Assembly (NCBI GenBank): GCA_029817715.1
Contig: JARUPY010000089.1
Location: 2,369,501 to 2,433,500, forward strand
DNA from: Melastoma dodecandrum
Taxonomy: Eukaryota; Streptophyta; Magnoliopsida; Myrtales; Melastomataceae
Direction of reading: 5' to 3'
Length of the DNA stretch: 64,000 nucleotides
Part shown: positions 56,271-64,000 of the stretch, in pieces
Numbering within the stretch: the first letter of the stretch is position 1
Layout of the letters: each line of letters opens with the position of its first letter
Program-made: the position numbers and the translations under genes
Notes under the pieces: generated by a model
Database searches by the model: none
What the model was told of the DNA's origin: nothing
What the model saw: the letters and a program-made list of their open reading frames with translations, nothing else

Positions 56271-57122
56271 TTATGATAACCAGTCGGCAGGAGGCCGAGG
56301 CGGATCGAACCATTCATCAGGGGCGAATACATCGTGATCGTTTTCAATGCCGCTCATACGGAACTGCAGCCTCTTCCTGCCATCGGAACAGAATTTGGAT
56401 TGAAATGAGATTAGCCTGAAATGCCTGGTTTCTGGGGAAAGTCGCGAGGAAGCGCAGGGAACTTACGAGTTGAGTGAATAAAACACGAATGGCTCCTGGG
56501 GATCAGGACGCATAAATTTAATTCCGACCTAATCACGAGAAGCTGATCAGGAAAACTGGAATGAAAGAAAGAAATCAAGCGGACGACTGGAACAAGATCA
56601 CGGCGATTCGATTTGATTACCCTGTTGTTGCAAGCAACGCAATGTAATTCCTGCCTGTCACGACTCTCTTGAGTGTCACGAGCTGCCTGAATGACCTCAG
56701 AATCCACCAAGTTTGAACTGCGAGAGCAAAGTTATGCACCTGGTTTAGCTAATTGTCGACCGTGGAAGGGAAAAGAGGAAAGGCCTTCTTGAAACCCGTC
56801 GTCTTTGTTTGTTGAACAATAACATACGTTTTCCTCGCGTCCGAAAACAAGATGATCTCCGGAACCAAGTCTCCCGGCCCCTTCTGCACAACGCAGCAAA
56901 ACAAAAGTTTAGACAGCTGAGCCACGGCACAACAAAGAAAATATTTTAACCATGACAAGGCATAACAAAATGAACATCCATCACCCATCAATCGAGGATA
57001 GCGAGGCCTACCCAATAGTGATAAATGTCGGTGTTCTTGGCGAAAGGCGTGCTGCAACCCTGGCACACATAGAATTTGCCATCGTCGAAGTCGTCAAACT
57101 CGACAATGAAGACCCTTCCCAT
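56271..57122 (-). CDS. Small two-CxxC protein, Yippee-like copy 1, 143 aa
   Basis: Five exons in phase: 57122-57012, 56883-56828, 56717-56621, 56528-56467, 56376-56271. The protein starts MGRVFIVEFDDFDDGKFYVC and has one CxxC (CQGC, residues 20-23) and a second (CVAC, about 84-87) followed by GIKF. Spacing and the MGR(V/L)F start resemble Yippee/Mis18 zinc-binding domains, in which four cysteines hold one zinc. The middle, however, lacks the usual Yippee AYLF...NV segment, so the family call is tentative. It ends FAPDEWFDPPRPPADWLS. Two more copies follow at 59560-60465 (dead) and 60777-61615 (intact), with the same intron positions and a shared GTATGT donor after exon 2. Function and location are unknown to me. 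Confidence 0.75.
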
Positions 57123-57417
57123 CTTCACGAGACTGGTTATACATGGAAAGGAAACGAGAACTTCTTCCGCTGGCTAGTTTGGTTTCGACGCGATTGGCGA
57201 CCTGTCGACTCAGCGAGCAGAGGAAGGCTTCTTGATTGGAGAGTTCAACCGCTTTCTTCATTCGGATTGAAACGGTTTAAACTGTAATTAGAGTCTCCTG
57301 TGAAATGTGTTGATTAGTTCCTACTTATTTATAATAGTCAGATTCAGTCCTTGGAAACATTTATGTTGTTCAATTCCTGCCTCCTCATCTTAACTTAGAA
57401 ACAATCATTCAAGATAA

Positions 57418-58336
57418 TCAAGATGCACAGCAGATGATGGAAGTCCATGTACTGCGTCGGGGAGAGGTCACCCTTCATGTGATCGACGCTAACAAATCAT
57501 TCCGGTAGGCTCCGCCATGTCCTGCGATCGGCCCTAGGCTCAGTCGAGATCTTCTGCTGTCAGTTGCTGATCTTTTTTGGTATGCGTATGAAGGGAATTG
57601 GAAGTGGCTCGAGAGGCTCCCCTAAATCAACATGATCGTCTACCCTTTCACTCATTCCCCATGCTAGCTTATTGCACTATCCCCGTCGTCTCCCTTCTTG
57701 CTAGAATGCTTATCATCCCAACAAAGAGTCCTCCATGTAATCGAGAATCGAATTTGTTTTGCTCAGCGACACGCGATGATTGTTGCTTCTCGTTTCTCGA
57801 GTTGACAGTTGAATAACCGGGTGTGCATATGGTTCCTAGCACTATTCCTTTGGATCATCGTGACCGGATTCCTTGAGCCACAGTGGAGCAACGTAAGCAG
57901 CTGGGGACTGGTGGAGAAACAAGCAGTTGTTGGTCATTGGGGGAGTATCCGCTCCCCAATCCGTGGTCTTCCAAGATCTGCCAACGGTCCTGGCTGGTGT
58001 CGACACGAACTTCTCCACCACCGAGTTAGGCAAACTCTGGCTGTTCAAGTTGACCACATTGCTCATCCCACCGACGACCCTAGTCATCCCCTACATGGTC
58101 GGGGTTGTTGCAGGGGTCTCCGACGCAATCAACACTTGGTGCGGCCCGTGGTAGGGACCTCTGTTTGGGAAGATGCTCTTCGCATTCTGGGTGATTGTCC
58201 ACCTCTATCCTTAAGAGACTGATTAACTGACAGAACCGTTCTCCCACCATCGTCGTACTCACGTAAATCCTGCTCAAATCACTTCCTCCCCAAACAGACC
58301 TGTTCAGTCCTTAAGCCTTACAGCATAGAATGCTAA
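57418..58336 (+). pseudogene. Decayed C-terminal part of a cellulose synthase (CesA)
   Basis: Across three frames this matches the last roughly 260 residues of CesA catalytic subunits, plasma-membrane enzymes that make cellulose. Recognisable pieces in order: KMHSR then WKSMYC; LRHVLRSALGSVEIF, where the product-binding QxxRW has become HxxRS; KWLERLP (stop) INMIVYPFT; LAYCTIPVVSLLA; IWFLALFLWIIVTGFLEPQW; VIGGVSA; VLAGVDTNFS; LTTLLIPPTTLVIPYMVGVV then AGVSDAIN; GPLFGKMLFAFWVIVHLYP (stop); FLPKQTCSVLKPYSIEC then the stop. At least four nonsense codons and several frame changes make it dead. No introns or upstream CesA parts are visible, so it is a truncated copy. It sits between Yippee-like copies 1 and 2 on the opposite strand. 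Confidence 0.88.
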
Positions 58337-58874
58337 ATCATTTAGTTCGGACAATGTAGCAGAGAAACATAGCTTCGAGTCTATGTTTTCTGTTGACGCA
58401 GTCTGATTGAAATCACAAAAGGGTCACTACTCAAAATAATATTTCTAAGGAAGATAAGTAGCGCCACCAGGAGTCGGGATCCAATCTCGAGGGGCAACCA
58501 TTTCGGGCTAGTCAGCCTCGCCACTGATAAGGAACTTTACATTGGTGTTCGCGTCGAAACGTTTTACGTTGAGAATATTTGGCACGATTACTCACAGGGG
58601 TTCGGATGTAGTCGCCAGTAAAGAAAATGATGAATTAAATTGATCAAACAATATTAAATAATGTCTTACAATAGAACTGAAAAGCTTACAGCCATAAAAA
58701 CAAATAAAAGTTGCCGGTGCGGATGGTGGTGACGCCGTAGACTTGCTGCTGGCGCCGTAGACTTGCGGACTGGAGTGGTGGAAATCGGCTTCTGGAGGGA
58801 TGGCGGACGGAGTATGGTTGAAGGTAGTGACGGATGTGGATGCCGGACGGTAGAACGAAGGCGGAGCTTTGGTG
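58337..58874. other. Intergenic
   Basis: No gene recognised. GCGCCGTAGACTTGC-type sequence occurs twice 20 bp apart near 58732-58766. Confidence 0.45.
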
Positions 58875-59020
58875 TCGAGGCTACGGTTGCTCACCAAGAC
58901 GATGGAGTAAAGGCGGGGATTAGCTGTCAGGGTTACGGTTGCTCGCCCCGATGGTAAAGTGATGGCGGAGATTGGTTATCAGAACTACGGTTGCTCACTC
59001 TGATGGTGGAAGTGAAGAAC
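58875..59020. repeat. Tandem repeat, 52 bp x about 2.7
   Basis: The core (C/T)TACGGTTGCTC recurs at 58881, 58933 and 58985, exactly 52 bp apart, with diverged units between. Confidence 0.85.
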
Positions 59021-59559
59021 AAGAACCCTTGCGAGTTTATCCAGGTCGGGGTCTAGACGCCTGTTAAATAAAACTAAAGGGTGACGATCAATGCAAATGT
59101 ATTTGAGTTTGATTGTCGTGTTTTTTTCTCAGAAAGATCTTCTCCCTTTTATACTGAATCTTTGATATGCTTAAGATGTATGCTACGTTCCCATAGAATT
59201 TTTCTGGATCGTATTCCACTCAACTGAACTCCGAAAATCTCGGCAACAAACTGATCTCAGAAGTCATGGCCCTTATCCATGTCATTTATCAATTTAGACT
59301 CATATAGACTTAACGATTGCCCTTGTCAATGGGCCTAAACCTTTCTTCTGGTCATGGAATCTCTCCTTAGGACAAAGTTAATTTAGACTCGGAATAGTTT
59401 GTCATGTCAACAATTGGTTCTGCATTATTGAAATAGGAATCGGATTAATTGAGATTCTCCCGTGATGCTGCAGTTCTGTGAAAGCGGCCAGGAAGTAAAA
59501 CTTAGCACAATACTCGGACAGTGCCCAGTAATTGCAAAACTTAACCTTAACCCTTTTCT
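59021..59559. other. Intergenic
   Basis: Nothing recognised; ordinary AT-rich plant DNA with a possible TATA-like CTTTTATACTG near 59150. Confidence 0.45.
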
Positions 59560-60000
59560 AATCACGATGGAAACAAACAAGTCTTCCCTTCAAATCAAAA
59601 GAAAAATCAATCTTCTGGCGCTGCCGATAGCAGGATGATTTATTTGGTTGCAAGTGATGCAATAGATTTCGTACCGGTCGAGTGGCTTGGGAACTTCGCG
59701 AACGTCATGTATGACACCGGACTCCACCATATTTGAACTGTGATCAAGGTACATGCCCGGGTTTTCCAAATAGTCAATTTGGAAGAACTGAAAAGACAAT
59801 GGGGGAGGGAGGATGCTCAATCGAAGTCTTAGCATAACATACACTTTCAGCAGGTCCGAAATGGGGTTGTATGCCCGAGCTCATCGTACTGCCACAGCTG
59901 CACAAAATCGAAACAAGGCGAGAATTAGACTCCATCTCGGCAAGAAAACCCCAACGTGATGTTCAAGTGGTGTTCTTCATCGAATATGGTGGTCCAACCT

Positions 60001-60037
60001 GTTGACATGGCAATTAATTTTGGGCCTGGGTTTAGAA
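60001..60037. repeat. 37-bp direct repeat, copy A
   Basis: Begins GTTGACATGGCAATTAATTT and is identical to 60270-60306. Together the two border a 232-bp segment. Confidence 0.95.
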
Positions 60038-60269
60038 CAGGATGACTCAACAGTAGTATTCATTAAGATTGTAAGACTTGCATTTGATTTCAATAAAATT
60101 GTGCATCTTCTTACTGGCGCACAGTGGGAGCAGATGGAGAAATCCTAGTCTCAAATGCCGAGAAATACTCGAAGTACTATTGGCCGTAAGCCTCTGAACC
60201 CTTAGATGGGGAAGACTCCGGGAATTGACTTGGAAGCGCCGGCCCTAGGAGGCCAGGCAGCGGGCTTAT

Positions 60270-60306
60270 GTTGACATGGCAATTAATTTTGGGCCTGGGT
60301 TTAGAA
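60270..60306. repeat. 37-bp direct repeat, copy B
   Basis: Identical to 60001-60037 and in the same orientation, in the first intron of the dead Yippee-like copy. Confidence 0.95.
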
Positions 60307-60776
60307 ACCCGAATGAAAGAAAAGAAAGAACAAGAGAGAGTAGCGAGTGAGCCTAACCCCAAAGTTAAAAGCCGGTGTTCCGGGTGAAATGTGTGCCACA
60401 AGAGTCGCAGATGTAGCATTTTCCGGTGTCGAGATCGTCAAACACGACGAGGAAGGGTTTCTCCTCCACTTGTTTTGGGTTCGGCAATCTGCGAGCTGCC
60501 GCTGTCCAGAGTAGAAGGAGGCTCTCAACTGTTTTTCTCCTTTCTGGTTAAAACCGTCTAAACCGCTCAAAGTTATTTTGAATAATTTACTGTTTGATCC
60601 TTAATTATTTACATCGATGCGATTTGATCTAAATTTTGTTTTCCTTATTCAATTTAGTCATACACTAATCACCCCTTAATATGAATTAGATGTTCAAATC
60701 TGGAATCGACGTTATGAGAAATGAAGTGGTGAATCGAGTAGATTCGTATTTTATTGAGATCACTAAGAGATGAGTA

Positions 60777-61615
60777 TTACATGCTTTGGCTGACAGGTTG
60801 AGGCGCGTCGAACCATTCGTCAGGGGGGATCAACGAGGGGTCATGTTCATCGCCACTCATTCGGAAAAGTACCCTGCTACTGCGATCGAAATATAATTTG
60901 GATTGGAATGAGATTCGTCGGAAAGGTCAGCGGTTTTCGGAAGCCTCGAGGAACCGGCGGGAACTTACGAGGGGAGAGCATGAAACACGAACGGCTCCTG
61001 TGGTTCTGTATCCGTGAATTTAATCCCAACCTAATCGACGGAAGCTGATCGTGGTAATCAGACTGAAAGAAGATAGTCAAGCAGACAACACATAAACAGC
61101 AGTGTACGATGATTCAATTACCACTTTGTTGCAAGCGACGCAATGCGATTGCTGCCTGTCGTACTCCTTTTGAATGTTGCGAGCTTTGTGTACGACATCG
61201 GAATCCATCACATTTGAACTGCGAGGCGAAAATTACGTGCCCGGTTTAGCAAATTGTCTGCCGTGGAGAAGAATAGGGAAAAGAAAAAGGCCTTTTCGAA
61301 ATCCCTCATCTTCGTCTTGTAGGCCTATAACATACATTTTCCTCAGGAGTGAATAAAAGACGATCTCATCAAGCAACTCGCCCGGCCGCTTCTGCACGAA
61401 AACCAAACGACACAAAGTCACGGCACAAGATATTAATTGCGAACAAGACAGAAGAAACAACAAGAACATCGGTCGTTCATCAGTCCGAGAGTAGCGAGTC
61501 CTACCTTGTAGAGAAAAACATCAGTGTTCCTGGCCAAAGGCGTGCCACAGACACCACACACAAAAAATTTACCCGAGTCGAAGTCGTCGAACTCGACAAG
61601 GAAGAGCCTTCCCAT
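60777..61615 (-). CDS. Small two-CxxC protein, Yippee-like copy 3, 142 aa
   Basis: Five exons in phase: 61615-61505, 61391-61336, 61218-61122, 61030-60969, 60879-60777. It reads MGRLFLVEFDDFDSGKFFVC, has CGVC (residues 20-23), exon 2 RPGELLDEIVFYSLLRK, exon 3 SNVMDSDVVHKARNIQKEYD with CVAC, exon 4 VGIKFTDTEPQEPFVFHALP, and ends PPDEWFDAPQPVSQSM. It is closely parallel to copy 1, with equal exon lengths for exons 1-4 (111, 56, 97 and 62 bp). The frame is clean although the proteins have diverged clearly, which suggests both outer copies are under constraint. The Yippee assignment rests on the two CxxC pairs and the start motif; a plant-specific family is equally possible. Confidence 0.75.
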
Positions 61616-61912
61616 CTTCACAAGGCTGCTTATACACGAAACAGATACAAGAACTTCTCCCGCCGCTAGCTTTGGTATCGACACGATTCGCGAGCTGCCG
61701 ATATAGCGCGCAGAAGAAGGCTCTTGCAGTTCTTGATTGGAGAACTCTGTTTTTTTTTTTTCATTCGGATTGAAACGGCCTAGTGAAATTTGCTTATTGG
61801 TACCTCCGTAGTTATAATAGTTACTTTCCAGTTCTGGATCATTTAGATCCTTCAATTTAGTCCTGCCTCACCATTTAAGAACATTTCATAGGCTGGAAAA
61901 CATACATACATA

Positions 61913-61930
61913 CATATATATATATATATA
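61913..61930. repeat. (AT)n run
   Basis: Short TATATA run preceded by CATACATACATA, upstream of copy 3. Confidence 0.9.
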
Positions 61931-62091
61931 CTACACAAGGGAAGACCCAAATCACAGGTAAAAAATGCACACCAGGGAAGAACCATGTTTGCAGGACTAC
62001 CCACAATCCCAATCCACCAGAAAAGAATGAAAGAGCCACAGCCTCGCGGTACCCCTAAACACGGATGCCGTCGCAAAAGACTTGATTTTTT

Positions 62092-64000
62092 TTACACGAC
62101 ACGAGTATATGCCTGGTAAGGTTGTTGATCCGTGCCTTCGAACAGAGCTCTCTCCAGCCTCGTCTCAAACGGCGTCGATTGCCACTTCACCTTCACTTCC
62201 TGCGGAAGGAAACCGAGTCACGGTTGGTCTAAACTAATACAACAACGCGCTGGCTATGTTGCGATTCAAAATTCATGGGATTTCTTTTACCTCTCATGTA
62301 TTTGCTAGCGGTGTTCGGGATGCCTTTAAAGGAGGAGGCGGATTGAGAGTCTCGCTCTGGCTTTCTGTCCCTCCAATATGTTCCTACAGTACCTATAAAT
62401 GGCATCGCTTCTGGGCTTCGGATCGGGGACTTCCTTGGGGATGACTTGGGCGAGTACTTCCTCAGTTCGTCAACAGTGACCGCACCCAATATCGGCCGAT
62501 CATCTAGATATCTCGGCGAAGATGATCCCACTGACGCACTCTTCAACGAAACAGCATCGTCCAATCCTGCCATGCTTTTCTCGCCGGTCGACATGTTCCC
62601 CGACAAAGTTAACCAGGTTGAATGGCTGGCATCAACTCTCATTTCTTGAGTAGACTTCTCGGGCCAGCTTAGTTTCTTCTCTACAAGGGACAATGCTTCC
62701 ATGAAAGCTTTATCGTCACTAGATGAAATCATGGTTTCGAGATCTGAAGGGAAATTCTCTTTCCGATGCTTTGATGATGGGGCACGAATGCCCTTCGCTT
62801 TGACAGACTTCCATTGACTAAGATTCTCAACAGGTCTAAGAATGGGAGGAATGTATGCATTCCTATCGAGCCCATTTTGGTTAAGCAGGCTGGAACTCTT
62901 TTCCACCAAGCCGGACTTGTGTCCGACTGGAATGAGGCCATGGTTTGTCTGATCAATGTCATCAGCAGCTGAATCACTGTCGCCACCATCATCATCAGAT
63001 AAGTCATTAGAGTCACAACCCTCATCGTCCAGATCACTTTCTTCAGAGTCCACCCAATAGCCAAACTCATCATCGCTGTCCCTACAATTCTCATACCGAT
63101 GGCTAGGCGGGTACGAAATCACGCTGGTGGTGACTGAGCTTTCCTCTTTCAAGGATTCACACTGGTCTGCTTTAGGGACAGTGCCGGAAGCCTGTTGCTC
63201 GGGCATGTCTTCAGATTCCTCCTTGGTCGAGACATTCTCGTATGCTATGATGTTACTATCAAAGCGAACTTTCCTCTGGCTGCTCCCACTTGACTCTTCC
63301 TCGCGTTTCTCGCTACAAATCAGAAAACCCAGAATCATGTTCAGAACCTCATCACACGACGCAATTGACTTGTAACAGAAAAGGACCAGTCACCTGATTT
63401 TAGGAGCCAACTTGGAGGGTGACTCGACAGGAATGTCTTGCTGTGGCGAAGTGATTATTTGGGCAAACTGGCTAGCGAAAGATGTCTGCAGCTACAGATC
63501 AGAAAAGCTATTGAAGATTAGATAATAAAAGCTCAGGCTATCGACCAAGTTAAAAGGAAAGAAAACCGCATAAGGCCCCAAATTGAGGAAAATAGTATCT
63601 AACAACTGTCTAATCTGATTGCTTCATCAATGTCTTGGTGTTCATTGCTCAAAGGCAATTACAGCAAAAATTAAAATAAAATTAGCAAATCACGACACCC
63701 AGAAGCAAACAGTTCATGCAGACAAAAAAAGTCAATTAGAACATTTCCCTGCAACTCTAGTTATTGACTTCTAGTTCTGGGTAGCTTAAGTTCTCGAAAA
63801 TCAACGAATTATGCAGATGTATCAATGAGTTGATCTGGAAAGTTTCAAGCATTACATCAACTCTCAGACAAACAAACAGAATGCAGCCTCTCTTCAAACA
63901 GCATGCGGAAGTAACCATCAAAACTGTTTCACTCCGCTGCATAACAAACAGGATAACAACTTCAAAGATCACGCAATCATCAAGGGCATTCAGCAAGAAC
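62092..64000 (-). CDS. JASON-like protein, 3' part; 5' exons beyond the window
   Basis: Three exons are visible: 63485-63394, 63312-62291 and 62195-62092, in phase. Earlier exons would lie at or beyond the right edge. JASON controls spindle orientation in male meiosis II in Arabidopsis and so the production of unreduced pollen; relatives have unknown roles. The visible 407 residues are mostly disordered. An acidic block reads DSEESDLDDEGCDSNDLSDD. The recognisable part is C-terminal: RPILGAVTVDELRKYSPKSS, SPEAMPFIGTVGTYW, FKGIPNTASKYMR and, in the last exon, VKWQSTPFETRLERALFE. This GTVGTYW...NT(A)SKY...STPFETRLE pattern is the JASON hallmark. The last acceptor is placed at GGAAG (62196), because the usual-looking one four bases earlier breaks the frame. 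The first visible exon could start six bases earlier. Confidence 0.8.
63486..64000. other. Probable intron of the JASON-like gene
   Basis: No coding exon recognised between the first visible exon and the right edge. It is consistent with a long intron. Confidence 0.45.

Larger units (their letters stand above)
59560..60465 (-). pseudogene. Yippee-like copy 2, degenerate
   Basis: Matches copies 1 and 3 exon by exon but cannot make the protein. Exon 1 (about 60465-60370) reads KPFLVVFDDLDTGKCYIC, so the MGR start is lost. Its end is NTGF then TAA, where the others have NTD(I/V). Exon 2 (about 59884-59835) has shifted frames but keeps the GTATGT donor. Exon 3 (about 59738-59641) is still readable: SNMVESGVIHDV to YEIYCITCN. 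Exon 4 may survive as VKVKF after an acceptor near 59560; exon 5 was not found. A 232-bp segment bordered by a 37-bp direct repeat lies in intron 1. Confidence 0.78.

Overview
The window is nuclear DNA of a flowering plant, almost certainly a eudicot. The genes have many short introns with GT-AG borders, the intergenic DNA is AT-rich, the retrotransposons carry a primer site for plant initiator tRNA-Met, and every recognisable protein belongs to a land-plant family. I cannot fix the species from sequence alone; a compact woody rosid genome would fit. Exon models were built by hand from splice consensus, reading phase and family conservation.

Layout. 0.5-2.2 kb: an intact UDP-glycosyltransferase with a decayed fragment of a second copy beside it. 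4.5-6.7 kb: a U-box/ARM E3 ligase gene of the PUB3 type, broken by several frameshifts and missing about 70 residues of its ARM repeats. 8.5-15.6 kb, all on the minus strand: an ALOG/LSH transcription factor, a JmjN-JmjC-C5HC2 protein whose catalytic cofactor ligands are mostly replaced, and a NAC transcription factor. 18.3-23.7 kb: a very young, structurally complete Ty1/Copia element (near-identical LTRs, 5-bp target duplication, one 1531-codon open frame). 25.0-25.8 kb: a small MITE-like element and orphan last exons of an NDR kinase. 26.2-28.8 kb: the ESCRT-III gene VPS2.3. 29.6-30.6 kb: a ROP-interactive CRIB (RIC) gene. 30.8-34.7 kb: an older Copia element lacking its protease core and most of its reverse transcriptase.

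34.9-40.4 kb: a plastid-type SET-domain methyltransferase (At3g07670-like) and indole-3-glycerol-phosphate synthase of tryptophan synthesis, head to tail. A possible orphan HhH exon resembling ERCC1/PTD proteins lies tail-to-tail with the latter. 43.1-44.9 kb: the xyloglucan galactosyltransferase MUR3. 45.8-48.8 kb: an intron-rich gene that may be a short FLIP/FIRRM relative. 52.1-55.8 kb: a MYB-CC (PHR1-like) transcription factor. 56.3-61.6 kb: three minus-strand copies of a small two-CxxC protein resembling Yippee, the middle one dead, with a decayed C-terminal piece of a cellulose synthase between the first two. 62.1 kb to the right edge: the 3' part of a JASON-like gene.

The genes do not form a pathway; this is an ordinary gene-rich plant region. 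What stands out is how much decay, duplication and insertion sits between healthy genes, and a JmjC protein that looks intact yet catalytically dead.
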